Notes: generated from the letters alone by a model not told the origin. Shown: positions 27,464 through 36,274, counted from the first letter of the stretch. The stretch: 64,000 nucleotides of DNA from Azospirillaceae bacterium (GCA_028283825.1 JAPWJW010000001.1:1054001-1118000); one strand, 5' to 3'. Numbers and translations are program-made.

Positions 27464-28834
27464 GTGGCGGGGAAGGCGTCCATCCTGCCCCTGCGGTCCT
27501 CCGCCTTCACCCTGGCGCTCAGCTATGTGTTCCTGGGCGTGGTCAGCCTGGTGCTGTTCGCCGTGCCGCTGGGCTACGCCTGGCGGGTCACCATCGATGA
27601 GGGCCGCACCGAAATCCTGGAAGAGGACGCCCGGCGTTTCACCGAGGTGTTCCGCCAGCGGGGGCCGCAGGGGCTGGCGGACTTCCTGAATGAACGCATC
27701 GCCATGCAGATCGCGGGTGAGCGCATCTTGCTGTTCAGTGACCGGTCGCATGTGCTGCTGACCGGCAATCTGCCGGCCTGGCCCGAGAATATTCCAACCA
27801 AGCCCGGCCTTTTCACCGTGCCTGTCACCATCGGTGGCCAGACGGTGGATCTTCGCCTGATCCACGTGGCGCTGGCGGGGGGATACAACCTGGTGGTGGC
27901 GCGGGACTATTCCCGCTTCCGGCCCCTGGAGACCGGCTTCTGGTACAGCCTGTTGGCGGCGGTCAGCGTCCTGTCCCTGTTGGGCCTGATCGGTGGTTTC
28001 GTCATCCGCCGGGCGGTGCTGCACCGTATCGACAGTCTCAGCAGTTCCGCCACCGGCATCGTCCAGGGTGACCTGTCGCGCCGCCTTCCCACCAGTGGCG
28101 GCCGGGATGAATTCAACACCCTGACCCGCACCATCAACGGCATGCTGGACCAGATCGAACAGCTGGTGCACGGCGTGCGCAATGTCTCCAACGCTATCGC
28201 CCACGATCTGCGCACGCCGTTGGCGGAGTTGCGGTCGCGGCTGGAGGAATTGAGCGTCACCCGGCCGCCGGCACCTGAGACCTTCGCCGAGATCGACGGG
28301 GCGGTGGCCGATGTCGACCGCGTCATCGGCATCTTCAACGCCCTGCTGCGCCTGGCGGAGATCGACACCGGCGCCCGACGCTCCGGCTTCGTCGAGGTCG
28401 ATGTGGCGGAGGTGGCGGCCGGGGCAGTGGATTTCTACCTGCCGGCGGCGGAACTGAAGGGCATCGCCCTGACCTTCCGGGGCGAACAGGGGGCCGGCAC
28501 CGTGCCGGGGGACCCGGTGATGCTGGCCCAGGCGGTGGGCAACCTGATCGACAACGCCCTGAAGTTCACGCCCGAGGGCGGCGCCATCACGGTGGCGGTG
28601 GCGCGCCTGCCCGACGGCGCCACGGAGATGGTGGTGGCCGACGACGGCCCCGGCATTCCCGATGCGGAAAAGCCCCGGGTGACGGAACGCTTCTACCGTG
28701 GCGACACCGGGCGGGGCACGCCCGGTGTCGGCTTGGGTCTCAGCCTGGTCAGCGCCGTGGCCAAGGTGCACGGCGGTGCCCTCGACCTGGCTGACAACCA
28801 CCCCGGCCTGCGCGCCCGCATGATCCTGGGTTAG
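27464..28834 (+). CDS. Sensor histidine kinase
   Basis: 456-residue membrane kinase, GTG start one base after the response-regulator stop. TM1 about residues 15-38, a periplasmic sensor of about 110 residues, TM2 about 160-182, then HAMP. The dimerisation/phospho-acceptor box is SNAIAHDLRTPLAEL with His247, and the ATPase domain has NLIDNALKF (N box), VADDGPGIPD (G1) and GVGLGLSLV (G2). Partner of the adjacent OmpR-type regulator; likely senses envelope stress or a pump substrate. Confidence 0.95.
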   Translation: MAGKASILPLRSSAFTLALSYVFLGVVSLVLFAVPLGYAWRVTIDEGRTEILEEDARRFTEVFRQRGPQGLADFLNERIAMQIAGERILLFSDRSHVLLTGNLPAWPENIPTKPGLFTVPVTIGGQTVDLRLIHVALAGGYNLVVARDYSRFRPLETGFWYSLLAAVSVLSLLGLIGGFVIRRAVLHRIDSLSSSATGIVQGDLSRRLPTSGGRDEFNTLTRTINGMLDQIEQLVHGVRNVSNAIAHDLRTPLAELRSRLEELSVTRPPAPETFAEIDGAVADVDRVIGIFNALLRLAEIDTGARRSGFVEVDVAEVAAGAVDFYLPAAELKGIALTFRGEQGAGTVPGDPVMLAQAVGNLIDNALKFTPEGGAITVAVARLPDGATEMVVADDGPGIPDAEKPRVTERFYRGDTGRGTPGVGLGLSLVSAVAKVHGGALDLADNHPGLRARMILG

Positions 28835-28858
28835 ATTTTCTAGGGCTAGGTCCTCCCG

Positions 28859-28988
28859 CCCTCAAGCGCCGGGCGCCAGCATCCGCTGGCTTGGCTGATC
28901 CTCGACTTTCAGTCCGCTTCGCTCCCGGAAAGTCTCCGGCGGATGCAGTCGCATCCTACAACGGCAGGAGAGTTCCTCTCACGCCGTT
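28859..28988 (-). repeat. Four-hairpin dispersed element, copy C
   Basis: Read on the minus strand. Hairpin 1 (28960-28988, arms near-perfect with two mismatches) is entirely inside the 3' coding end of the DJ-1/PfpI gene, whose TAG stop is the TAG of the conserved TGTAGG. Then comes the pair GACTTTC/GAAAGTC (28904-28910 with 28928-28934), a stem GCCAGC/GCTGGC, and the terminal CGCCCGGCGCTTGAGGG. Confidence 0.87.
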
Positions 28989-29672
28989 GGCGACGATCCT
29001 TTCCAGCGCCTCGAACCGGGGCGCCAACAGGCGGTCGTAAATCTCCTCGACCCGTGCCCGCACCTCATCGCGTGCCAGTTCCGGCCGGCCGCCGGGGAAG
29101 GGCGGGGCGGGCGCGTATTCCAGCATCAGCAGCAGGGCCTCGGCCGCGTCCTGGCCCACCACCTCCGCCGCCACGGTGAAGGCGAAGTCCAGGCCGGCGG
29201 TGACACCGCCGCCGGTGATGATGTCGCCGTCGCGCACCACCCGCGCCGGGTCGGGGATGGCGCCGAACAGGGCCAGCTTGTCCCGCCACGCCCAATGGCA
29301 GGCGGCCCGCCGCCCCGTCAGCAGCCCGGCCGCCGCCAGGATCAGCGACCCGGTGCAGACCGAGGTGACATAACGGGCGCCCGCCGCCAGGCGGCGGATG
29401 TGGGCCATGGTCTCCGCCTCCTCCATCACGGCGGCGACGCCGAAGCCGCCGGGGATGAACAGCAGGTCGCAGGTGTCGATATCGGCCAGCGATTCCGTGT
29501 CGGCGAAGGCAAGCCCCTCGCCTGAGGTCACCGTGCCGCCGGTGGCGGAGGCCACCCGCACCTGCGTGCCGGTCAGGCGGCTGAACACCTGGTGCGGGGC
29601 GGTGAAATCCAGCTGGGTCATCAGCGGAAAGACGAATTCCACAATGGTGAAGGGGCGTTGCGGCTGGTCCAT
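28956..29672 (-). CDS. DJ-1/PfpI-family protein (isonitrile hydratase-like)
   Basis: 238 residues with the class I glutamine-amidotransferase-like fold. The nucleophile elbow is YVTSVCTGSLILAAAGLL (catalytic Cys) and the start FVFPLMTQLDFTAPHQVF is the signature of the isocyanide hydratase (InhA) group. An acidic helper residue is likely in the N-terminal segment. The last ten residues (NGVRGTLLPL) and the stop codon are encoded by hairpin 1 and TGTAGG of element copy C, so the element seems to have replaced or extended the original C-terminus. Divergent from a GlxA-type regulator. Confidence 0.88.
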   Translation of the reverse strand: MDQPQRPFTIVEFVFPLMTQLDFTAPHQVFSRLTGTQVRVASATGGTVTSGEGLAFADTESLADIDTCDLLFIPGGFGVAAVMEEAETMAHIRRLAAGARYVTSVCTGSLILAAAGLLTGRRAACHWAWRDKLALFGAIPDPARVVRDGDIITGGGVTAGLDFAFTVAAEVVGQDAAEALLLMLEYAPAPPFPGGRPELARDEVRARVEEIYDRLLAPRFEALERIVANGVRGTLLPL

Positions 29673-29772
29673 GGGGTGGCTCCTGCGGTCTGGTTGGTGC
29701 GTGAACCATCACGCTGGACGGGCGCTGGCAGCAATGACATAAAACCCACCTTTACTGCCAAGGGTTGCCCGC

Positions 29773-30726
29773 ATGCCGCGCACCATCGCCTTCCTGGCCT
29801 TCCCCGGTTTCCAACTGCTGGATGTCAGCGGCCCGCTGGCGGCGTTCGAGATCGCCGGCCGGTACGCGCGCCAGCCCTATGACATCCGAATCATGGCCCT
29901 GCACCCGGGGCCCGTCGCCAGTTCATCGGGCGCCTGCCTGCTGGCGGAGAGGCTGGTGGACGCGGGCGCCATCGACACGCTGCTGATCTCGGGTGGCGAT
30001 GGCATCAACGACGCCTGGCGGGATGAGGCGCAGGTGGCTTACGTCCGGTCGGTGGCAGGGCGGGCGCGGCGGCTGGCCAGCGTCTGTTCCGGCACCTTCC
30101 TGCTGGCGGCGGCGGGTTTGCTGGACGGGCGGCGGGCCACCACCCACTGGTGCCGCACCGTGGAATTCGGCCGCCGTTTCCCCGCCGTGACGCTGGAGGC
30201 CGACCGCATCTTCATCCGCGACGGCGCCTATTGGACCTCCGCCGGCATCACCGCCGGCATGGATCTGGCGCTGGCCCTGATCGCCGAGGACCATGGCGAG
30301 GCCATCGCCCGCCGCACCGCCCGCCAGCTGGTGATGTATTACCGCCGCCAGGGCGGGCAGTCGCAATTCTCCGCCCTGCTGGACATGCAGCCGGTGGGCA
30401 GCCGCTTCGGCACCCTGCTGGCCTGGATGCGGGAGAACCTGGAGCAACCCCTGAAGGTGGAACACCTGGCCGACCGCGCGGCCATGAGCCCCCGTAACTT
30501 CGCCCGCGCCTTCGCGGCGGAGGTGGGGGTGACGCCGGCCAAGGCGGTGGAGCAGCTACGGCTGGAAACCGCCCGCGCCCGGGTTGAGGAAGGACCGGAA
30601 CCCATAGACCGTATCGCCACCGAAACGGGTTTCGGCGATGGCGAGCGCATGCGCCGCGCCTTCCTGCGCGCCTACGGCGTCGCCCCCCAGGCCATCCGTC
30701 GCGTGGCGCGGGGGATGGCGGCGTGA
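29773..30726 (+). CDS. GlxA-family transcriptional regulator (DJ-1-like domain plus AraC HTH)
   Basis: 317 residues. The N-terminal DJ-1/PfpI-like domain (FLAFPGFQLLDVSGPLAAFE, with SVCSGTFLLAAAGLLDGR) is probably a ligand-binding version. The C-terminal AraC-type double HTH follows (LEQPLKVEHLADRAAMSPRN, then RIATETGFGDGERMRRAF). It is divergent from the DJ-1/PfpI enzyme gene across 100 bases, the usual layout for a GlxA regulator and its target. Confidence 0.93.
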   Translation: MPRTIAFLAFPGFQLLDVSGPLAAFEIAGRYARQPYDIRIMALHPGPVASSSGACLLAERLVDAGAIDTLLISGGDGINDAWRDEAQVAYVRSVAGRARRLASVCSGTFLLAAAGLLDGRRATTHWCRTVEFGRRFPAVTLEADRIFIRDGAYWTSAGITAGMDLALALIAEDHGEAIARRTARQLVMYYRRQGGQSQFSALLDMQPVGSRFGTLLAWMRENLEQPLKVEHLADRAAMSPRNFARAFAAEVGVTPAKAVEQLRLETARARVEEGPEPIDRIATETGFGDGERMRRAFLRAYGVAPQAIRRVARGMAA

Positions 30727-30738
30727 AGGCCAAAAACC

Positions 30739-30863
30739 AGCGGCAAGACCCTCTTGCCGCTGTAGGTCCCGACCGGGACCGCCGGAAGTTTCCGGGGAAC
30801 GTAGTGGACTGGAAACTGAGGATCAGCCAAGCCGCCGGATGGCGGCGCCCGGCGCTTGAGGGG
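30739..30863 (+). repeat. Four-hairpin dispersed element, copy D
   Basis: Begins 13 bases after the GlxA-type stop. Hairpin 1 AGCGGCAAGA/TCTTGCCGCT (30739-30748 with 30752-30761), then TGTAGGTCCCGACCGGGAC, the pair AGTTTCC/GGAAACT (30787-30793 with 30811-30817), the stem GCCGCC-GGAT-GGCGGC and the terminal CGCTTGAGGGG. Fills the gap between convergent genes. Confidence 0.88.
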
Positions 30864-30867
30864 ACAA

Positions 30868-32322
30868 TCAAGCCACGTTGATCAGCATGGCGCGGCTGTG
30901 CTCGGCCACGCCCCATTCCGCGTAGTCCATGCCCAGGCCGGACTGGCGGGCGAAGGGCATGGGCAATTCGGCGGAGAAGGCGCCGTGTTGGTTGATCCAG
31001 GCGCTGCCCACGTCCATTTGCTCCGCCAGGGCGACGCCGGCCGCGATGTCGCGGGTCCAGGCCGATCCGCCCAGGCCATAGTCGCCTTGGTTGGCCAGGG
31101 CCAGCGCCTCTTCCGTTGTGTCAAAGGCGATCAGCGGCAGGGCGGGGCCGAACTGTTCCTCATCGACCAGGCGGATACCGGGGCCCACGCCCTCGATGAT
31201 CGCCGGCCGCAGGAAAAAGCCGGGGCCGTCGATGGGGCCGCCGCTCAAGATCCGGCCGCCGGCCGCCCGCGCCTCGGCCGTCAGGTCGAGGATGCGCTGG
31301 TACTGCGCCCGGTTTTGCACCGGGCCCATGTGGTGGGCCGGGTCCCAGCCGGGGCCGACGCTGGTCCCCTCGGCCAGGGCCACCAGCCGGTCGCGCAGGG
31401 CGTCGTGCACGTCGCGGTGGACCAGCAGGCGTTTCACCGCCGCGCAGAACTGGCCGGCCCCGGCGAAGGCGGTGCCGAACACCATGGCGGCGGTGCGGTC
31501 CAAATCGGCGTCGGGCAGGACGATGGCGGCATCGTTGCCGCCCAGTTCCAGGGTCAGGCGCTTCAGGGTCGGGGCGGCGGCCACGGCGATCTTGCGGCCG
31601 GTGATGGTGGACCCGGTGAAGGACACCTTGGCCACCAGCGGATGGCTGGTCAGCACCTGGCCCACGTCACCGTCGCCCGCCACCACGTTGAAGACGCCGG
31701 CGGGGAAGACATTGCGGCCGATGCGGCCCATCAGCAGGGCGGTCAGCGGTGTGAAGGGCGACGGCTTCATCACCAGGGTATCGCCGGCCAGCAGGGCGTT
31801 GGCCACCTTGGCCAGGCCCAGCACCACCGGCCCGTTCCACGGCGCGATGGCGGCGGCCACGCCCAGCGGGCGGTGCACCAGGCGGGCGCTACCGCCGCTG
31901 GACTTGGTGTAGTCCCGGTCGGGCAGCACCTGCCCCGCGATGGTGCGGACGTAGATGATGCCGACCGTCACCTCCGACAGGGCGCGGCGCAGGGGTTTGC
32001 CCGTCTCCGCCGTCAGCAGGATGGACAGGTCCTGCTTGGCGGCCTCCAGCGCGTCGGCATAGGCCAGCAGGCGGTCGCGCCGGTGTTCCCAGCTGGTGCG
32101 TGACCAGGCGGGGAAGGCGCGATGGGCCGCCTCGATGGCGGCTTCCGTGCCGGCGGCGTCGGCCACCGGCGTGGTCGCCACCACGGTTTCGCTGGCCGGA
32201 TCCAGGACGGGCGCCCGGCCGGCGGCCGGCGCGTCCGCCCCGTCCACGGTCATGGCCAGATCCAGGCGCGCCACCCAGGCGGCGGGATCCGCAGGTGCTG
32301 CGGCGTAGAGGGCGTCCGTCAT
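30868..32322 (-). CDS. NAD(P)-dependent aldehyde dehydrogenase
   Basis: 484 residues from ATG 32322; the open frame continues upstream but that part overlaps the transporter gene. Oxidises an aldehyde to its acid. ALDH landmarks: cofactor strand AAIAPWNGPVVLGLAK, KPSPFTP, FTGSTITGRKIA, catalytic Glu in LELGGNDAAIVLP, nucleophile Cys in GAGQFCAAVKRL, EEQFGPALPLIAF and the C-terminal MPFARQSGLGMDYAEWG. The start is 5 bases after the stop of the GPH transporter, so the two are co-transcribed: import of a compound, then oxidation of its aldehyde. Confidence 0.93.
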   Translation of the reverse strand: MTDALYAAAPADPAAWVARLDLAMTVDGADAPAAGRAPVLDPASETVVATTPVADAAGTEAAIEAAHRAFPAWSRTSWEHRRDRLLAYADALEAAKQDLSILLTAETGKPLRRALSEVTVGIIYVRTIAGQVLPDRDYTKSSGGSARLVHRPLGVAAAIAPWNGPVVLGLAKVANALLAGDTLVMKPSPFTPLTALLMGRIGRNVFPAGVFNVVAGDGDVGQVLTSHPLVAKVSFTGSTITGRKIAVAAAPTLKRLTLELGGNDAAIVLPDADLDRTAAMVFGTAFAGAGQFCAAVKRLLVHRDVHDALRDRLVALAEGTSVGPGWDPAHHMGPVQNRAQYQRILDLTAEARAAGGRILSGGPIDGPGFFLRPAIIEGVGPGIRLVDEEQFGPALPLIAFDTTEEALALANQGDYGLGGSAWTRDIAAGVALAEQMDVGSAWINQHGAFSAELPMPFARQSGLGMDYAEWGVAEHSRAMLINVA

Positions 32323-32327
32323 GGGGA

Positions 32328-33713
32328 TCAGGCCTTGACCGTGTTGCCGGGAACGGCCTCGGGCTTGGCGGCGTCCCGGGGGTAGAAGTGCAGGCAGAAG
32401 GCGCTGAGGGCCACGAATACCAGCGATCCGCCCAGGCACAGATAGATGCCCAGGATGGCGCTGGGCGGCTGCGCCACCGGCCCGCCCTTGGAGGCGACAT
32501 AGCCCATGGCGCCCAGCACGATGCCGGTCATGGAGGCGGCCAGGGCGAAGGATGCGCGCTCCACCACCGTGTAGACGCCGGCGAACACGCCCTCGCGGCG
32601 CAGGCCGGTGCGGCGGAAATCCTGGCCGATGGCGTCGGGCAGCAGCGCCTGGCCGATCAGCAGCATGCCGCCGGACGCCAGGCCGTTGGCCACGCCCAGG
32701 CCCAGGATGGTGGTCAACGGCGTTTCCGGCGTGCACAGCAGCCAGGGCAGGGTGGTGACGGCCAAGCCCACGGCGCCGATGTAGTAGGCGGCATAGCGGC
32801 CGTAGCGCGCGGTCAGCTTCACCCACAGCGGCTGGGTCACCAGCATGGCGATGGACTTCGCCAGGAAGAAGTAGCCCAGCACCTTGTAGGACTGGTGCAG
32901 GATCTGGGTGAACAGGAAGGGGGTGATGACCGTGGAGACCGCCACGTACAGCAGGCTGGTCATCTTCACCCCCATCAGGATGGCGAAGTGGTGGTTCTGG
33001 AAGGCGGTGCGGAACTGCGCCACCACGCCCATGCTATGGCCCTCCACCCTATCGGTGTACTTGGCCTTGGCGGTGGCGAAGAAGCAGGCGAGGCCGGTCA
33101 GCAGCACAATGAAGGCCAGGACGCCGCCCATGACGGCATGGCCCGGCAGGCCGCCGCCGAAACTGGCGATCAGCAGGGGGGCCACGAAGGACCCCATGAC
33201 CTGGCCCAGGCTGGTGGCGCCGACGCGATAGGCCATCAGACGGGTGCGCTGGGTGGGGTCGGTGGTCATCTCTGCCGGCATGGCCAGGTAGGGGATGACG
33301 AACAGGGCGTAGCCGGTGGCGTTGGCCAGCAGGGCGACGGCCGTCACCGTCGTCAGCATGCCGGGCGACAGGTTGACCGGCAGGCGGAACAGCAGCCAGA
33401 AGGTGAGGGCGGACACCAGGGTGCCGGCCAGGATGAAGGGCCGGCGGCGGCCCCAGCGGCTGCGCGTCCGGTCGCTGACCACGCCGATGATGGGATCGAC
33501 GATGGCGTCGTACAGCTTGGAGGCGCCGAACAGCAGGCCGGCGGTGCCGGCGGCCAGGCCGACATTGTTCACCAGGTAGCCCAGCAGCAGAACGCTGCTG
33601 GCGGAATAGATGGTGGCCATGGAAAAGGTGCCCACGGCCCAGCCCAGGGTGAGCGCCAGGGACAGCGGTTCCCGTCCCCCCAATGCCGACTCAGCGGAAG
33701 ATGTGTTTGCCAC
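32328..33713 (-). CDS. GPH-family (MelB-like) sugar/solute:cation symporter
   Basis: 461-residue inner-membrane transporter with 12 predicted TM segments. GPH signatures: GASKLYDAIVDPIIGVVSD and RTRSRWGRRRPFILAG in the loop after TM2, and YLAMPAEMTTDPTQRTRL. MelB and related permeases import glycosides with Na+ or H+. I chose GTG 33713 (product begins ANTSSAESALGG) because AAGAGGG lies just upstream; the frame extends to 33776. First gene of a two-gene unit with the aldehyde dehydrogenase; a LysR gene lies next, 230 bases away on the same strand. Confidence 0.9.
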   Translation of the reverse strand: MANTSSAESALGGREPLSLALTLGWAVGTFSMATIYSASSVLLLGYLVNNVGLAAGTAGLLFGASKLYDAIVDPIIGVVSDRTRSRWGRRRPFILAGTLVSALTFWLLFRLPVNLSPGMLTTVTAVALLANATGYALFVIPYLAMPAEMTTDPTQRTRLMAYRVGATSLGQVMGSFVAPLLIASFGGGLPGHAVMGGVLAFIVLLTGLACFFATAKAKYTDRVEGHSMGVVAQFRTAFQNHHFAILMGVKMTSLLYVAVSTVITPFLFTQILHQSYKVLGYFFLAKSIAMLVTQPLWVKLTARYGRYAAYYIGAVGLAVTTLPWLLCTPETPLTTILGLGVANGLASGGMLLIGQALLPDAIGQDFRRTGLRREGVFAGVYTVVERASFALAASMTGIVLGAMGYVASKGGPVAQPPSAILGIYLCLGGSLVFVALSAFCLHFYPRDAAKPEAVPGNTVKA

Positions 33714-33943
33714 GGGTGCCCTCTTGTCCTGTTCACGCCCGATTGTAGGTCGCTTTGACGAGCGGGCGAGCCGCACCGCCAGTTTGATCGCCTAATGATT
33801 ATTCTTATCGCCCAACTGCCAGGGGGCCTCAGCCGTGGCCGATTTCCCACTGAACGGTTCGATATATAGCGCGACCAGGGCCAGGGGCGCAGCCCCCCGT
33901 GTTAACGGCACGTGACGTAAAGGCGCGGGGGAGAGGCGGGGCG

Positions 33944-34861
33944 TCAAATGCCCGTGCGGGCAGCGGCCAGGTCTTTTTCCAGGTCGGTCTTGCGTGCCAT
34001 GTCCAGCAGGGCCGCTGCCATGGGCGGTGCCGGCACGCGGTTGGACAGGACCAGGCCGATGGACTGGCTGTGCACAGGGTCCACCAGGTCGATGGCCACC
34101 AGGTCGGGCGCGCCGCCAAAAACATAGAAGAAGGTGTGGGGCACGATGCTGGCCCATTCCCCATGGCGCAAATGGGAACAGACGCCCAGGAAGGAATTGC
34201 TGACGATGCCGGGCTTGATCGCGACCCCGATGCTGGCCGCCACCCCATCGATGATGCGGCGGTTCTGCATATCCTCGCTCAGCAGGCATAGCCGCTCGGT
34301 CGTGGCCTCCGCCCAGGTGATGGTCTCGCGGTTGGCGGCCGGGTGGTCGCGCCGCACGACCAGGACATAGCGTTCCCGGTACAGCGGCACGCGCCGTACG
34401 TTCTCCAGCACCTCGTTTTCCAGATAGGTCATGCCGCCATCGATCTCGAAGGCGTCCAACCCGCGCTGGATGGCGTGCGAGGTCATGGAACGGATTTCCA
34501 CCATGGCCGCCGGGTGGGCCTTGGAAAAGCGCGCGGTCAGGAAGGACACGGTGGGCATGGCGGCAGGGATGACGCCCAGGCGCAAGGTGCCGGTCAGGCC
34601 CCGGCGCAATCCCGCCAGATCATCGCGCAGGCTGTTGTAGTCGGTCAGGATCTGCCGGCCCCAGGCCAGCAGCTTTTCCCCCTCCGGCGTTAGGCCGACG
34701 AAGCGGTGGCTGCGCACCACCAGGCGCACGTCCAGATCCTCCTCCAGCTTCTGGATGGCGGCGGACAGGGTGGGCTGGGCGATGTTGCAGGCCTCCGCCG
34801 CGCGGGCGAAATGGCATTCCCGGGCCAGGGCCACGAAATAGGACAGGTGACGCACCAGCAT
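33944..34861 (-). CDS. LysR-family transcriptional regulator
   Basis: 305 residues. N-terminal HTH (LSYFVALARECHFARAAEAC, then IAQPTLSAAIQKLEEDL) and a standard LysR effector domain (GTLRLGVIPAAMPTVSFL). Its style resembles regulators found near molybdenum formate dehydrogenase genes, but none is present here. Two identical-architecture dyads (34886-34913 and 34972-34999) lie between its start and the divergent ModE-HTH gene, fitting a LysR protein that controls that gene pair and itself. It could also act on the transporter/ALDH unit downstream. Confidence 0.92.
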   Translation of the reverse strand: MLVRHLSYFVALARECHFARAAEACNIAQPTLSAAIQKLEEDLDVRLVVRSHRFVGLTPEGEKLLAWGRQILTDYNSLRDDLAGLRRGLTGTLRLGVIPAAMPTVSFLTARFSKAHPAAMVEIRSMTSHAIQRGLDAFEIDGGMTYLENEVLENVRRVPLYRERYVLVVRRDHPAANRETITWAEATTERLCLLSEDMQNRRIIDGVAASIGVAIKPGIVSNSFLGVCSHLRHGEWASIVPHTFFYVFGGAPDLVAIDLVDPVHSQSIGLVLSNRVPAPPMAAALLDMARKTDLEKDLAAARTGI

Positions 34862-34885
34862 GGGCGGAGAACTTTCCCGAGGACG

Positions 34886-34913
34886 ATCGTTATTCCCATA
34901 TAACTATAACGAT
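34886..34913. promoter_or_regulatory. LysR-type operator, site 1 (ATCGTTAT-N12-ATAACGAT)
   Basis: Perfect 8-bp inverted arms with a 12-base spacer, 25 bases upstream of the LysR start. The same arms with one T/C (A/G) change and the same spacer recur 86 bases away, centre to centre. The spacing suits paired LysR tetramer sites. Confidence 0.65.
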
Positions 34914-34971
34914 GATGCCGCATAAGGCCCGTGCGGCTCAATATCCCATCCAGACCGGCGGCATTGCGGTT

Positions 34972-34999
34972 ATCGCTATTCCTGTTTGGACATAGCGAT
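34972..34999. promoter_or_regulatory. LysR-type operator, site 2 (ATCGCTAT-N12-ATAGCGAT)
   Basis: Perfect 8-bp arms, 12-base spacer beginning TCC as in site 1. The one base that differs from site 1 differs in both arms in a compensating way, so the symmetry is under selection. 56 bases before the ModE-HTH start. Confidence 0.65.
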
Positions 35000-35055
35000 T
35001 AGGATGGCGCCCTATCCATCCCCCGCATGGGATGGGTGCCGAAGGTTGGATCACG

Positions 35056-35427
35056 ATGCCGACGCTCAGCCTGCGCATACGCCTGGACCCCGATGGCCGC
35101 ATCGGGCCGGGCAAGATCGAACTGCTGGAAAAGATCGCCGCCTTCGGCTCCATCGCTGCGGCCGGCCGCGCCATGGGCATGTCCTACCGCCGCGCCTGGG
35201 AACTGGTGGAGGAACTGAACACCCTGTTCGGCAGCACGGTGGTGGAACGGCAGATCGGCGGCAAGCAGGGCGGCGGCGCCCGCCTGACCGTGCTGGGCCT
35301 GGCCCTGATCTCACGCTTCCGCGCCATCGAACAGGCGGCGGCTGAGGCCGCGAAGGTCCACCTGGCGGCCTTGCAGGGCGAGGTGGACAAGGCGCATCCG
35401 CAAGCAGAAGAAGGAAAACCCGCGTGA
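35056..35427 (+). CDS. ModE-type winged-helix (LysR-like HTH) regulator without molybdate domain
   Basis: 123 residues consisting of only the N-terminal DNA-binding domain of ModE. Recognisable segments are LRIRLDPDGRIGPGKIELLE, IAAFGSIAAAGRAMGMSYRR (helix-turn-helix), AWELVEELNTLFG and GGARLTVLG. The TOBE molybdate-binding domain of full-length ModE is missing, as in many short single-domain relatives. The start ATG 35056 begins the conserved segment. Its stop overlaps the next gene's GTG start (GTGA), so the two proteins are made together. Divergent from a LysR gene with two dyads between. Confidence 0.88.
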   Translation: MPTLSLRIRLDPDGRIGPGKIELLEKIAAFGSIAAAGRAMGMSYRRAWELVEELNTLFGSTVVERQIGGKQGGGARLTVLGLALISRFRAIEQAAAEAAKVHLAALQGEVDKAHPQAEEGKPA

Positions 35428-36143
35428 CCGTTCCGCCTGTTTCCGCCAGCATCCCCGCTGGCCGGCGCCTGGCCGCCCTGATCGCGGCGGAGGAAAAGGC
35501 CATGGCCCTGCTGGACGTCATCGAGGCGCGCGGCCTGATCGCGCCTGGCCGCACCGAGCGCGCGGTGGAACAGGACATCTATGCCCTGGCGGAAACGGAA
35601 TTCGGCGTGGCCAAACATTGGCACAAGCGCATCGTGCGTGCCGGCGCCAACACCACCTGCGTCTTTTCCGACAATCCGCTGGTGCTGACCATCGGCGCCG
35701 ACGACACCGTGTTTGTCGACCTGGGCCCGGTGTTTGAGGAGTGGGAGGCCGACGTGGGCCGCACCTACGCCCTGGGTGATGATCCGGAGAAGCACCGCCT
35801 GGTGCATGATCTGGAACGGATGTTCGATGTGCTGGCCCGCCATTTCCATGACCATCCCGACATCACCGGGGCGGAACTGTATACCCACGCCCAGAAACTG
35901 GCGGATGCGGCCGGCTGGGTGTTCGGCGGCGCCATCGCCGGCCATCTGGTGGGGGAATTCCCCCACGCCCGCCTGCCCGGCGACAAGGAACATTACCGCG
36001 TCAGCCCCGCCAACCCCACCCGCATGCGCGACCTCGACGCCCTGGGCCAGGAAAAGCACTGGATCCTGGAAGTGCACCTGGTGAACCATGCGCGCACCTT
36101 CGGTGGTTTCTATGAGCGCCTGCTGTTGCCGTCGGTTGTGTGA
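35424..36143 (+). CDS. M24-family (Xaa-Pro aminopeptidase/creatinase fold) metallopeptidase-like protein
   Basis: 239 residues, short for the family: only the pita-bread domain, no N-terminal domain. All five metal ligands can be placed: Asp in VFVDLGP, Asp in WEADVGRTY, His in IAGHLVGEF, Glu in WILEVHLV and Glu in FYERLLL. It is therefore probably an active metal enzyme, or a binding relative such as those acting on small molecules. GTG start overlapping the ModE-HTH stop. The pairing with a ModE-type HTH is unusual and gives no clear substrate. Confidence 0.82.
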   Translation: MTVPPVSASIPAGRRLAALIAAEEKAMALLDVIEARGLIAPGRTERAVEQDIYALAETEFGVAKHWHKRIVRAGANTTCVFSDNPLVLTIGADDTVFVDLGPVFEEWEADVGRTYALGDDPEKHRLVHDLERMFDVLARHFHDHPDITGAELYTHAQKLADAAGWVFGGAIAGHLVGEFPHARLPGDKEHYRVSPANPTRMRDLDALGQEKHWILEVHLVNHARTFGGFYERLLLPSVV

Positions 36144-36274
36144 CGGGCGCATCACAAACCTTTCGCACATGCAAAACTTTGACGTTTAATCGCACTTCGA
36201 TCTGCACTAGTCTTATGTCCAAAGGGGTTCGGCCTTGAGCCGCCCTATAAACAGACATGCAGATGCGAGGGGCG

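Noticed and set aside
32323-32826. N-terminal extension of the aldehyde dehydrogenase frame
   Set aside because: The extra 168 residues overlap the transporter gene in another frame and lack ALDH sequence; the family start is at 32322.
32100-33758. 552-residue plus-strand frame opposite the transporter and aldehyde dehydrogenase
   Set aside because: Gly/Gln/His-rich antisense of two well-supported genes.
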